A DNA stretch of 41,603 nt, taken from assembly GCA_023444705.1 (NCBI GenBank), contig JAEXMB010000023.1, positions 1 to 41,603 on the forward strand, given 5' to 3'. Positions 24,111 through 32,064 of this stretch are shown in pieces. The notes under the pieces are model-generated. The model was given only the letters and a program-made list of their open reading frames with translations. It did no database searches and was not told the origin of the DNA. Every line of letters begins with the position of its first letter. Position 1 is the stretch's first letter. Made by a program: the position numbers and the translations under genes. This stretch comes from Pseudomonadota bacterium. Its GTDB lineage: Bacteria; Pseudomonadota; Alphaproteobacteria; Micavibrionales; UBA2020.

Positions 24111-24127
24111 TTAAAACATCGTTTTAA
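24111..24127. repeat. short perfect palindrome TTAAAAC-ATC-GTTTTAA
   Basis: Seven-base arms with a three-base centre, between the lipoprotein gene and its terminator. It could be a protein-binding site or part of the 3' end structure; nothing more can be said. Confidence 0.4.
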
Positions 24128-24195
24128 GGGCAGGGGCGTTTGGGTAACAAAACTGCACGCAGGCGGCATGTTACAACAAAACTATGTCAAATAAC

Positions 24196-24858
24196 CTAGC
24201 TGCCGGGGCGCGGCGGGGTGGCAATGCCCACCTGCTGGCGGCGCGCGCCGTGGTCAGCCTTGATCTTCAGTGTCGCATCCCAGCCTGCGGCGACGGTGCG
24301 GCCATTGCTGCTGATGGTGGTATCCGCGCCGACCACGCCGCCGATGGTGACGGCGGGGCGGGTATCGGCGGGATATTTCAGACCGTCGATGATGGTGCTG
24401 GTGACGGGCGACATGATCATCGTGGTGGTGGTGCAGTTCTGCCCGCATGACATCGTCATGGGGATCAGCATCATGGTGGTTTCGTCGTGGGTGACGATGG
24501 GCAACTGCACGTCGATGCGGCTTTGCGCGCCGACGTCGCCGGTAATGGCCAGACGGCCGTTATTGACCTCGATCGTCGTGCGTTCGGGCACGTTGCCATT
24601 GATGGTCAGCGCACCGTCGATCACATAGCGTTGCCCCGCGCGCAGTGCCGCACCGTCGATGGTGGTGTGGGGCGTGTTGACGGGGCCGCCGGTAAAGACC
24701 TGCTCTGCCGCGACATCGCCACGCAGGGCGGGGTCGCGCGCATCATTGCCAAGCTTGTTTGCGGGCTGGCCGCAGGCAGCCAGAAAAGCCAGCGATAACG
24801 ATGTGGCGGTGATCGCTGCGGTTTTGCGCAAGGCGGGCAAGGACGGAATAACGGACAT
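24196..24858 (-). CDS. lipoprotein, possible beta-solenoid fold
   Basis: The 220-residue product has a lipoprotein signal peptide with lipobox LAAC and lipidated Cys29, followed by GQPAN. The mature part alternates Val/Ile/Thr strands with Gly/Asn turns: DGALTINGNVPERTTIEVN, GRLAITGDVGAQSRIDV, VTIGGVVGADTTISSNG, TVAAGWDATLKIKADHG. Such rungs recall beta-helical or DUF3060-like proteins, a resemblance rather than an assignment. A Met/Thr-rich segment with two Cys (MTMSCGQNC) interrupts the rungs and may be surface loop or metal-binding. The start at 24858 has GGGG upstream. It is monocistronic, with its own terminator. Confidence 0.85.
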   Translation of the reverse strand: MSVIPSLPALRKTAAITATSLSLAFLAACGQPANKLGNDARDPALRGDVAAEQVFTGGPVNTPHTTIDGAALRAGQRYVIDGALTINGNVPERTTIEVNNGRLAITGDVGAQSRIDVQLPIVTHDETTMMLIPMTMSCGQNCTTTTMIMSPVTSTIIDGLKYPADTRPAVTIGGVVGADTTISSNGRTVAAGWDATLKIKADHGARRQQVGIATPPRPGS

Positions 24859-24944
24859 GACAATACCCCGGTGAATTATTATGAATAATATCACGCAGGC
24901 GCGATGTCGTCAATTTATACGTATCATATTGTTTTTGTTTAATT

Positions 24945-26432
24945 TTATAGCGCGCGCAATTGGTGGTAAAGCGCAACGCCTTCTTGCGCACTGCCCGCGG
25001 CCAGCGTGATTTCGCCACTGAGCGTGCCGATGCCCTGGCTAAGCGTGCCAAGCGCGGATGACGCCGACTGCATATTGGCCGAAATCTCGCGCGTGACGGC
25101 GGATTGCTCCTCGACCGCCGAAGAGACGGTCGTGATGCTTTCGCTGACATGGTTCATATCGCCGATGATGTGGCTCAACCGTTGCCCGACGTCGCTGGCG
25201 ACGGCTTGCATGCCGGCGATGTCTTTGGTGATGCGCGCCGTTGCGCTGTCGACCTGCCCGGCCAGATTTTTGACCTCGTTGGCGACGACGGCAAAGCCGC
25301 GGCCTGCTTCGCCTGCGCGCGCGGATTCGATCGTGGCGTTAAGCGCAAGCAGGTTGATCTGCGCTGCGATGTCGCTGATGAACTCGATGACGTTGCTCAT
25401 GGATGCGGCGGCGTCGGCCAGCTGGCGCGTGGCGGCATCGGCGCCGCGTGTTTGTTCCTGCGCGACCACAACAGCGTCACGTGCGCGCGCCATGCTGGCC
25501 GCGATTTCGGCGATGGAGCTGTTCATTTCCTCGGCGGCGGCGGCGACGTTATTGACCAGTGCCGCCGTGTGCTGCGACGCGTCTGCCGCATCACGTGCGC
25601 TGGTGCGCGCGTTGTCAATGCTGGCGGCGATGAGGCTAAGCCCTTTGTCGACTTGCTCGCCCACGCGCTCTGTTTCAAGGCGTTTTTTGACTTGCTGGGT
25701 AATATCGGTTGCGAATTTGACGATCTTGAACGGCTTGCCAGAGGCATCAAGGATAGGGTTATAGCTGGCCTGAATCCACACCTCGCGACCGCCCTTGGCA
25801 AGGCGGCGGTATTCCGCCGCCTGATAGGTACCCGCGCGCAGACTGTCCCAAAAGGCGGTATAGGCGGGGGCGGCGCTTTCCGATGGATCGACGAACATGC
25901 GGTGGTGCCTGCCTGCAACTTCGGCCAGTGTATAGCCCATCGCGCCGAGGAAGTTTTCGTTGGCCCACTCGATCGTGCCGTCAAGCGCGAAGTGGATCAC
26001 GGCTTGCGATTTGCCAATGGCGGCGATCTGCCCTTCGCGTTCGGCATTGCGCAATTTGTCCCGCGTGATGTCGGTTGCGAACTTGACGATCTTGAACGGC
26101 TTGCCAGAGGCATCAAGGATAGGATTGTAGCTGGCTTGAATCCACACCTCGCGCCCGCCCTTGGCAAGGCGGCGGTATTCCGCCGCCTGATAGGTACCCG
26201 CGCGCAGGCTGTCCCAAAAGGCTTTGTAGGCGGGGGCGGCGCTTTCCGACGGATCGACGAACATGCGGTGATGTTTGCCCGCGATTTCGGCCAGCGTATA
26301 ACCCATTGCGCCGAGGAAGTTTTCGTTGGCCCACTCGATCGTGCCATCGAGCGCGAAGTGGATGACGGCCTGTGATTTGTCGAGCGCGGCGAGGATGCCG
26401 TTTTTCTCGATGGTTTTGCGGCTGGCGAACAT
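24945..26432 (-). CDS. soluble chemoreceptor: PAS-PAS-MCP (BdlA-like)
   Basis: The 495-residue protein has no membrane segment. Two PAS domains with PAC tails (about 19-123 and 141-245) differ at only 3 of 105 residues. A helical MCP signalling domain follows, with the conserved tip EFISDIAAQINLLALNATIE and AGEAGRGFAVVANEVKNLA that binds CheA and CheW. No CheR-binding pentapeptide ends the protein. The PAS-PAS-MCP layout without membrane helices is that of P. aeruginosa BdlA and related redox/energy sensors; the ligand (FAD, haem or none) cannot be told from sequence. AGGGAAG precedes the start. No che or flagellar genes are in the window. Confidence 0.94.
   Translation of the reverse strand: MFASRKTIEKNGILAALDKSQAVIHFALDGTIEWANENFLGAMGYTLAEIAGKHHRMFVDPSESAAPAYKAFWDSLRAGTYQAAEYRRLAKGGREVWIQASYNPILDASGKPFKIVKFATDITRDKLRNAEREGQIAAIGKSQAVIHFALDGTIEWANENFLGAMGYTLAEVAGRHHRMFVDPSESAAPAYTAFWDSLRAGTYQAAEYRRLAKGGREVWIQASYNPILDASGKPFKIVKFATDITQQVKKRLETERVGEQVDKGLSLIAASIDNARTSARDAADASQHTAALVNNVAAAAEEMNSSIAEIAASMARARDAVVVAQEQTRGADAATRQLADAAASMSNVIEFISDIAAQINLLALNATIESARAGEAGRGFAVVANEVKNLAGQVDSATARITKDIAGMQAVASDVGQRLSHIIGDMNHVSESITTVSSAVEEQSAVTREISANMQSASSALGTLSQGIGTLSGEITLAAGSAQEGVALYHQLRAL
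25698..26012 (-). repeat. direct repeat, copy 2 (second PAS domain)
   Basis: These 315 bases encode residues 141-245 of the chemoreceptor and are nearly identical, at DNA level too, to 26064-26378. The period is exactly 366 bases. Confidence 0.9.
26064..26378 (-). repeat. direct repeat, copy 1 (first PAS domain)
   Basis: First copy of the PAS repeat, residues 19-123. Substitutions to copy 2 are Ile-Val, Lys-Arg and Lys-Thr plus some silent changes, so duplication or gene conversion is recent. Confidence 0.9.
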
Positions 26433-26665
26433 GGATGACTTCCCTGAAATATGACCAATGGCGAGGTGCGATGTAAGCGTGGAAGATAGAAAAAAAGGTC
26501 AAAAAAAACAGTGGGTTATTTTTTCTCGACTGTTCGGTCGGGCTTGCTAACGTATTGATTTCAATATTTTTTAACGACTTCACGCTAAGATAAGGTGTAA
26601 GTGCGCGTCAAAAACGCCACTTTCTTGCGGGCGTAAAGATGCCCGTGGAGAGGAGTTATAAGAAT

Positions 26666-26929
26666 ATGGCCAATCTTTCGCTGCAATTGCGCGATTACCG
26701 CCTGACCACGGCGCATATCGTCTATCACCTGCCCGACCACCCCAAGCTGTTGCAGAGCTATATCTGGCAGGAATACGACCTTGCTCCGCACTTTCCTGAA
26801 TTAAAACGCTTTCTTGATTTCTGGACGCAACGGCTGGACGGCAAGCTGCACTCGGTGGAGGTTGGCAGCAAAAAGCTGATCACCCCCGAAGACATGGCGT
26901 TTTGCGACAGCGAATATCTCATCAACTAG
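26666..26929 (+). CDS. usg: Usg-family protein
   Basis: The 87-residue product matches my memory of the alphaproteobacterial Usg-like family: QLRDYRLTTAHIVYHLPDHP, LLQSYIWQEYDLAPHFPELK and FLDFWTQRLDGKLHSVEV. Its function is unknown; the name comes from a position upstream of a tryptophan-pathway gene in one species, which is not the case here. The start at 26666 is preferred over an in-frame Met at 26639 because the family begins just before the RDYRLTTA stretch; GGAGAGGAG stands upstream. A small hairpin (CGGGC/GCCCG, about 26628-26645) precedes the ribosome site. It is transcribed away from the chemoreceptor gene. Confidence 0.92.
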   Translation: MANLSLQLRDYRLTTAHIVYHLPDHPKLLQSYIWQEYDLAPHFPELKRFLDFWTQRLDGKLHSVEVGSKKLITPEDMAFCDSEYLIN

Positions 26930-26933
26930 TAAA

Positions 26934-26962
26934 TTGACATAAGGATTTTGCGGGCCTACCCT
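26934..26962 (+). promoter_or_regulatory. promoter of the ankyrin-repeat gene
   Basis: TTGACA (26934-26939), 17-base spacer, TACCCT (26957-26962), starting 5 bases after the usg stop; leader about 28 bases. The -35 lies in the shared 9-mer TTGACATAA. The -10 is weak. Confidence 0.55.
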
Positions 26963-26996
26963 TCGGCAATCATTTCAGCACGAGGGAATCATCATT

Positions 26997-27602
26997 ATGG
27001 CCCGCAAACCTGTTTCACCCCGCTTTAACCAGCAAGTCGCGCGCAACGCCGCCAGCATCCGCGCGCGCATCGACAAGATCAACCAGAAGGATAACCCCAG
27101 CGCGCGCGACTTCGCCGAGCTTGGCCGCCTGATGGACAAGCAGATCGCGCTTGGCAAGCAGATGCAAAACCCATCCTTCGCCAAGCTGTTCAACGCCGCC
27201 GGTGACGGGCAGCTGGCGCGTGTGCGCAAGTATATCGAACGCGACGGCTTTGACGTCGACACGCGCAACTACGGCGGCTACACCCCGCTGGCCTATGCAG
27301 TCAGCGACGGCAGTGCCGTCGTCACCGCCTATCTGATCGAAAAGGGTGCTGACGTGAACGCGCGCACCAACGAAGGGCTGACGCCGTTGCTGATCGCGGC
27401 GGCCAAGAACAACGCCAAGCTGTTCGCGCTGCTGCTTGATGCCGGCGCCAATCCGCGCATGCGCACGCGCGACGGCCTGTCGGTGCGCAAGCTGGCGGAG
27501 TTCAACTCCAGCCATGCGGTCCTTGCGTTGCTCGACGACCGCGATTATATGGCGCAGTTCAACAAGCCCAAGGCCAAGGGCGCGCAAGCCAAGCGTGGCT
27601 GA
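26997..27602 (+). CDS. ankyrin-repeat protein
   Basis: The 201-residue product has a basic helical N-terminus (1-58) and about four ankyrin repeats (59-180), recognisable by SFAKLFNAAGDGQLARVRKY, GGYTPLAYAVSDGSAVVTAYL, GADVNARTNEGLTPLLIAA and GANPRMRTRDGLSVRKLAEF. A Lys/Ala-rich tail ends it. There is no signal peptide, so it is probably a cytosolic protein-binding protein; the partner is unknown. GAGGGA precedes the start. The stop converges with the gene at 27609 with 6 bases between. Confidence 0.92.
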   Translation: MARKPVSPRFNQQVARNAASIRARIDKINQKDNPSARDFAELGRLMDKQIALGKQMQNPSFAKLFNAAGDGQLARVRKYIERDGFDVDTRNYGGYTPLAYAVSDGSAVVTAYLIEKGADVNARTNEGLTPLLIAAAKNNAKLFALLLDAGANPRMRTRDGLSVRKLAEFNSSHAVLALLDDRDYMAQFNKPKAKGAQAKRG

Positions 27603-27608
27603 ACTTTC

Positions 27609-28202
27609 TTATAACTTATAGCGTTTGTCGGCGGGCTGCGTTGCGCGTTTGCGCACCGCCAGAGGTGCAGGCGCGGGTATGATGCGCGGCGCGCTGTCGT
27701 GCGGCCCCATCAGAACGTTTTTGTTTTCATCAATAACAGTGATGTTATGCCCGGCATAAACCGGCAGGTACTGCCCGCCGCGGCCCACGGCGTGCCAGGG
27801 CGCGCTGTTGCTTTTGCTGAGCCATACTGCATGGCGCACAACGTCGTCGGTCAGCTTGCCGTCGGGCCCGCGCGTAGCAGGGATGGAAGCGGATGACTTT
27901 AACACGCCTGCGGCCAGCAGGCGGGTGCGCATCTCATCGGCGCTGATGACCTCACGCGCGATATAGACCGTGGGGCCAAGGTTGGTTTCATAGCGCAACA
28001 CGTCGCCGCCTTCGGCCTGATCGCGCGGCAATGCGTCGCAGAAGTAAAACGAAAAGGCGTCTGGCGGCAGGTCCAGCGTTGCGAGGTCGCGCGCGCTTGA
28101 GGTTTCAACGATACGGACCTCGCCACCCGGAACACGTGTACTTGGCACGGTGAACACCGCATAGGTCACGTGGCCGGACTGCGGTTGCGTGAACTGCAAC
28201 AT
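27609..28202 (-). CDS. hypothetical protein
   Basis: The 197-residue product has no signal peptide or membrane segment. The first 110 residues look like an alpha/beta domain (GHVTYAVFTVPSTRV, VRIVETSSARDLATLDLPP, FSFYFCDALPRDQ), and the C-terminal part has AVGRGGQYLPVYAGHNITVID and a basic, Pro-rich tail. I do not recognise it. GAGGA precedes the start and the gene begins 14 bases after the stop of the next gene upstream, so the two are an operon. Confidence 0.85.
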   Translation of the reverse strand: MLQFTQPQSGHVTYAVFTVPSTRVPGGEVRIVETSSARDLATLDLPPDAFSFYFCDALPRDQAEGGDVLRYETNLGPTVYIAREVISADEMRTRLLAAGVLKSSASIPATRGPDGKLTDDVVRHAVWLSKSNSAPWHAVGRGGQYLPVYAGHNITVIDENKNVLMGPHDSAPRIIPAPAPLAVRKRATQPADKRYKL

Positions 28203-28216
28203 CCGCGCTGTCCTCT

Positions 28217-28927
28217 TTACGGCTTGGGCGCTTTGGGCGTGCTGTCGGCCTTGACGACGGCGCCGGTGATGATCGCCATGCTGGCGCTGTCCTGCGTGCG
28301 CAGGTGGCTGAGAGCGGCCGCGTCAAGGGCGCTGACGATACCGGCAAGGTCATTGCGCAGCGTGGCGAAATTGTCGCGGATCTGCGCGCGGCTGAAGTGG
28401 TTGAGGAAATCGACCATGTCCCACATGCGGTCTGATTGAACCTGTGCATCGGTATTGGTGTTGCGCAAGGTGGCAAGCGCAGGTGCGATGGCAAGGGCTG
28501 CCTGCGGTGCATCGCCCAGTGACGCGATATAGGCGTTCACGTCGGCATGTGCGTCGTGGATGCAGATCGACGCCATCATGCTCAGCCCGGCGTTGTCGCT
28601 GTAGAGGTCGAGGTTCGCGCTTGAAATCGCGTTGTCGATGCGCGTGATCAGGCGCAGGGTCGCATTGCGCAGCGTGGCGACGCCAAGCTGTTCAAGGCCG
28701 ATGTCCGTCGCGCGCGCCGTGGCGTGGTTGCGCAGCTTGGCCAGTTGCGTGGTGAACAGGCTGTCGCTGTCGGCCGCAGCGCTGACGTTGATGTCACTTT
28801 TGCTGTCGCGCGCGTCGGCTTCGGCAAGGATTGCGGCGATGGCCGCGACATCGTTGCTCATGCTGATGGCGTCTTTGTCTTCGTTGAATTGAAAGATATG
28901 GCCGAAGTAATTGCGCAGGATGCCCAT
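28217..28927 (-). CDS. hypothetical helical protein
   Basis: The 236-residue product starts MGILRNYFGHIFQFNEDKD and is otherwise dominated by amphipathic helices rich in Ala, Leu, Asp and Asn, with recurring LRN (TQLAKLRNH, ATLRNATLRL, ATLRNTNTD, ATLRNDLAG). The fourfold ATLRN-like phrase suggests a helical repeat protein. It carries no secretion signal. The start at 28927 is preferred to the longer frame because the upstream part has no protein-like character; the ribosome site is weak. The promoter with TTGACATAA at 29019-29047 serves this gene and the one at 27609. Function unknown. Confidence 0.82.
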   Translation of the reverse strand: MGILRNYFGHIFQFNEDKDAISMSNDVAAIAAILAEADARDSKSDINVSAAADSDSLFTTQLAKLRNHATARATDIGLEQLGVATLRNATLRLITRIDNAISSANLDLYSDNAGLSMMASICIHDAHADVNAYIASLGDAPQAALAIAPALATLRNTNTDAQVQSDRMWDMVDFLNHFSRAQIRDNFATLRNDLAGIVSALDAAALSHLRTQDSASMAIITGAVVKADSTPKAPKP

Positions 28928-29018
28928 GATGGTCTCACACTCTCTGAAATGAAATGCAGCCGTCTTGCGCGCTGGTGTCGATGGCACGCTGAGGCTGGCG
29001 TTTTTTGATATGCGCGCA

Positions 29019-29047
29019 AAATATCAATTGTTTCACGGTTATGTCAA
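29019..29047 (-). promoter_or_regulatory. promoter of the 28217/27609 gene pair
   Basis: On the minus strand TTGACA (29047-29042), 17-base spacer, ATATTT (29024-29019). The -35 lies in the shared TTGACATAA; leader about 85 bases. Confidence 0.5.
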
Positions 29048-29075
29048 TTTTAAATTCAAGTGACTGAAATTCATG

Positions 29076-29107
29076 AAAAAACCGTCCCGCCACAGAGGAC
29101 GGGACGG
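29076..29107 (-). terminator. terminator after the gene at 29135
   Basis: On the minus strand CCGTCCCG (29107-29100) pairs with CGGGACGG (29089-29082), followed by six T. Confidence 0.85.
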
Positions 29108-29134
29108 CGTGATCGGGGGGAATCAGGGGGAGGA

Positions 29135-29875
29135 TCAGGGTTGCGGCGGCTTGGGTTGCGCGCCTGCGCTGTCCTGCGCCAGCAAGGGATGGAAGGGCGA
29201 GAGATGCGCGGGCTTGCCCGCAACGCTCAGGCCGAATTGCGCGGGGTCGCCCTTGGGGCCGACCTCGACGTAGTTCAGCGTCTCGCCTTTGAATTTGGGC
29301 ATCTCGCCGTGACGCGGCCCGCCCATGCCCCAGGGCAGCTCGATCATGCCGCCGTCGGTGTCGCGGTAATACATGCTGTTGCCGCCCTGAATGTGCAGTT
29401 TTGCTTCAAGCTTTTCGTAGTTGCCGGGCGTGCCAAGGTAAAGCACGTTGTCATTTGACATCTGGATCAGATAGCGGCCATCGGCAAAACGCGCGGCGTT
29501 GAAAACGCTGTCGGCACGGGTGTCGCGCGTGGTGTAGAGCATCAGCGCGTTTTGCAGCAACGCGCCGTTGAGGGCGTCGATGGTCTGCTGGTCCGCCAGC
29601 GTGCCGCGCAGGGTGTGATCGCGCGTGACAAGGCGCGCGTCGCTCAGCACTTTTGCGTCGTTGAATTCATAGACAACGCTGTAATCCGGCTCGCCCGTTT
29701 CGCGGTTGCCGCGCACGCTGATCGCGTGCTTGCCAAACAGCTCCTTGCGCTCGCCGTAAATCTGGAATGCTTCCATCGTGTTTGCGGGCAGGAAGTACGC
29801 ACCGCCGCGTTCCATGAACATGACAAGGCCGCTGGTGAAATGTAGCGCGAAGGTGACGGCGTCGGGCTGGCTCAT
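29135..29875 (-). CDS. hypothetical protein
   Basis: The 246-residue product has no signal peptide. It reads as a mostly beta protein: VTFALHFTSGLVMFMERGGAYF, DYSVVYEFNDAKVLSDARLVT, GRYLIQMSNDNVLYLGTPGNYEKLEAKLHIQGG and a Pro-rich end (KPPQP). No family is recognised. AAGGAT stands upstream of the ATG, a promoter is at 29918-29947, and a terminator follows, so it is a single-gene unit next to two other unknown genes of the same strand. Confidence 0.85.
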   Translation of the reverse strand: MSQPDAVTFALHFTSGLVMFMERGGAYFLPANTMEAFQIYGERKELFGKHAISVRGNRETGEPDYSVVYEFNDAKVLSDARLVTRDHTLRGTLADQQTIDALNGALLQNALMLYTTRDTRADSVFNAARFADGRYLIQMSNDNVLYLGTPGNYEKLEAKLHIQGGNSMYYRDTDGGMIELPWGMGGPRHGEMPKFKGETLNYVEVGPKGDPAQFGLSVAGKPAHLSPFHPLLAQDSAGAQPKPPQP

Positions 29876-29917
29876 GGCGGGGAAATCCTTACAGGTGATG
29901 AAATCGGGAATGCCGCG

Positions 29918-29947
29918 ACACTAGCGCGGGCGGCGGGGGCGCGTCAA
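29918..29947 (-). promoter_or_regulatory. promoter of the gene at 29135
   Basis: On the minus strand TTGACG (29947-29942), 18-base spacer, TAGTGT (29923-29918), about 40 bases before the start codon. Confidence 0.5.
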
Positions 29948-30035
29948 TTGATTTTCATAAATGAACAGACGTATTGTGCGGTGAGAACATTTAGAGTACA
30001 AAAAAGAGCGTCGATTCATTTTTCAGGCTCATTAA

Positions 30036-30416
30036 ATGTCATTCATCGTGCTGGCCGTTGTTTCATTTCTCATGGCGCTTGCCGTTTTTAGCGCAGTGGC
30101 TTTCTTCTTTATCAGGAAGAAAGAGTGGCCGGCGTCAAAAAAGAAAACGGTATTTTCTTTGGCTGTCTCTTTTTTGTGCTTTCCCGTTCTTGTCCCTGCG
30201 GGCACGGTTGCGGTGGTGCCTTTGCCGAACCTTGTGTTGCTTTGCTTTGGCATTGCCGATCTTGATCTCCTCCAGATCATCACGTGGTATTACAAAACAT
30301 ACGCATTTGTTATCCCGTCCTATTTGATAACAGCGCTTTTGCTGCGTGCTGTGGCGGCGGTTGTGTTTTATCAGCATCAGGAAATTTCGGATATTCAGAA
30401 GCAGGAATTGGGCTAA
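30036..30416 (+). CDS. small membrane protein coupled to comM
   Basis: The 126-residue product is largely hydrophobic with three or four membrane segments (about 4-26, 36-55, 60-76 and 90-113) separated by a basic loop (RKKEWPASKKK), so the loop probably faces the cytosol. It is richer in Phe, Val and A/T-ending codons than its neighbours, perhaps reflecting membrane composition or later acquisition. Its TAA stop overlaps the ATG of comM (TAATG), which implies coupled translation. No family recognised. The ribosome site is weak, so the exact start is less certain than the frame. Confidence 0.75.
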   Translation: MSFIVLAVVSFLMALAVFSAVAFFFIRKKEWPASKKKTVFSLAVSFLCFPVLVPAGTVAVVPLPNLVLLCFGIADLDLLQIITWYYKTYAFVIPSYLITALLLRAVAAVVFYQHQEISDIQKQELG

Positions 30417-31948
30417 TGGTCACCCGCGTCAATACCGTCAGCTTTCAGGGCGTCGATGTTCAGGACATCGAGGTGCAGGTGCAGATCAGCCCCGGCCTGC
30501 CGAACTTCACCATCGTCGGCCTGCCTGACAAGGCCGTGGGCGAAAGCCGCGAGCGTGTGCGCGCGGCCCTGCATGCGATTGGCCTTGCACTGCCGTCCAA
30601 GCGCGTGACGATCAATCTTGCCCCCGCCGATGTGCTTAAGGAAGGCAGCCATTTCGATCTGCCCATCGCGCTTGGCGTGCTGGCAGGCATGGGTGTGTTT
30701 CCATCCGAAGAACTCGCGCATTTCGTTGCACTGGGCGAGCTTGGCCTTGACGGCAGCATTCGTCAGGTGACGGGCGTGCTGCCTGCAGCGATGAACGCGG
30801 CGGTGCGCAACCTTGGCATCATCTGCCCCAAGGCCAGCGGCGGCGAAGCCGTATGGGCGGGTGATCTCGAGGTGCTGGCACCCGACAACCTTGTCATGCT
30901 CATCAACCATATGAAGGGCGTGCAGGTCTTGCCGCGCCCGCAGGCGCAACTGGCCGAGCTTGACGCGCGCCTGCCCGACCTTGCCGATGTCAAAGGGCAG
31001 GAAAGCGCCAAGCGCGCGCTCGAGGTCGCGGCCGCAGGCGGGCATCACCTGCTGATGATCGGCCCGCCCGGTGCGGGCAAGTCGATGCTGGCATCGCGCC
31101 TGCCCGGTATTCTGCCGCCGCTCTCTCCCGCCGAGGCGCTTGAGGTCTCGATGATCCATTCCATCGCGGGCCAGCTTGGCGACGGGCGTCTTGTGCAGTC
31201 GCGCCCGTTTCGCGATCCGCATCATACGGCATCGACACCCTCCATCATCGGCGGCGGCCAGCGCGCCAAGCCGGGCGAGATTTCACTCGCCCATCACGGC
31301 GTGTTGTTTCTTGACGAGCTTCCGGAATTTCAGCGCACCGCGCTCGAAGCCCTGCGCCAGCCGCTTGAATCACGCCGCGCGCTGGTCAGCCGCGCCAACT
31401 ATCACGTGACCTTTCCCGCCAAGGTGCAATTGATTGCGGCGATGAACCCCTGCCGTTGCGGCATGGCGTATGACGCGGGCCATACTTGCGCGCGCGGGCC
31501 CAAGTGCATGAGCGAATATCAGGGCCGCATTTCCGGCCCGATCTTTGATCGCATCGACATCATCATCGACGTGCCCGCCGTCAGCGCCGCCGATCTTTCG
31601 CTGCCGCCGCCGCGCGAAAATTCGGGCATGGTGGCCCTGCGCGTGGCGCGTGCGCGCGACCGCCAGCGCGCGCGCTTTGAGGCGCTTGGTAAAACCGGCG
31701 CGCATCTGGCCACCAATGCCGATGCCGACGGCGAGGTGCTGATGGCGATCGCCGAGATGGATCAGGCGGCGCAAAATCTGCTGACGTCTGCGGCAGAGAA
31801 AATGAAACTGTCGGGCCGCGGTTATCACCGCGTGTTGCGTGTGGCGCGCACCATCGCTGATCTTGAGGGCAGCGACATCATCACCGCGGGTGCCGTGGGC
31901 GAGGCTTTGGGCTATCGCCGCACGCGCAGTCCTGCTCTGGCGGCGTGA
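30416..31948 (+). CDS. comM: ComM/YifB-type AAA+ ATPase (Mg-chelatase-like)
   Basis: ComM is a hexameric helicase that drives branch migration during natural transformation in Vibrio and Haemophilus, but the family is widespread in species not known to be competent. The 510-residue product has the N-terminal Lon-protease-like domain (ISPGLPNFTIVGLPDKAVGESRERVRAA), the AAA+ core with Walker A GPPGAGKS (216-223) and Walker B VLFLDELPEF, a Cys-rich segment (CRCGMAYDAGHTCARGPKC) and the C-terminal Mg-chelatase domain. The ATG at 30416 overlaps the stop of the small membrane gene and has AGGAAT upstream; the longer frame is in the other gene's coding region and is rejected. Confidence 0.95.
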   Translation: MVTRVNTVSFQGVDVQDIEVQVQISPGLPNFTIVGLPDKAVGESRERVRAALHAIGLALPSKRVTINLAPADVLKEGSHFDLPIALGVLAGMGVFPSEELAHFVALGELGLDGSIRQVTGVLPAAMNAAVRNLGIICPKASGGEAVWAGDLEVLAPDNLVMLINHMKGVQVLPRPQAQLAELDARLPDLADVKGQESAKRALEVAAAGGHHLLMIGPPGAGKSMLASRLPGILPPLSPAEALEVSMIHSIAGQLGDGRLVQSRPFRDPHHTASTPSIIGGGQRAKPGEISLAHHGVLFLDELPEFQRTALEALRQPLESRRALVSRANYHVTFPAKVQLIAAMNPCRCGMAYDAGHTCARGPKCMSEYQGRISGPIFDRIDIIIDVPAVSAADLSLPPPRENSGMVALRVARARDRQRARFEALGKTGAHLATNADADGEVLMAIAEMDQAAQNLLTSAAEKMKLSGRGYHRVLRVARTIADLEGSDIITAGAVGEALGYRRTRSPALAA

Positions 31949-31991
31949 TTTTCATATAAAAATCAGCGTGTTAGCGGGTATATCTACAATT

Positions 31992-31999
31992 TTAACCAT
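31992..31999 (+). promoter_or_regulatory. CtrA-like half-site TTAACCAT
   Basis: TTAACCAT, the half-site form bound by the alphaproteobacterial cell-cycle regulator CtrA, overlaps by one base the -35 region upstream of the gene at 32065. An 8-base match in an AT-rich gap can arise by chance. Confidence 0.3.
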
Positions 32000-32026
32000 T
32001 AAATCAGTGGCTTGTGGTATTATAAA
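31999..32026 (+). promoter_or_regulatory. possible promoter of the gene at 32065
   Basis: TTAAAT (31999-32004), 16-base spacer, TATAAA (32021-32026). The -10 is good, the -35 weak. Confidence 0.35.
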
Positions 32027-32064
32027 TCTATCCAAAGTCACGCCTTCAGGGATAGCAAGATTCT

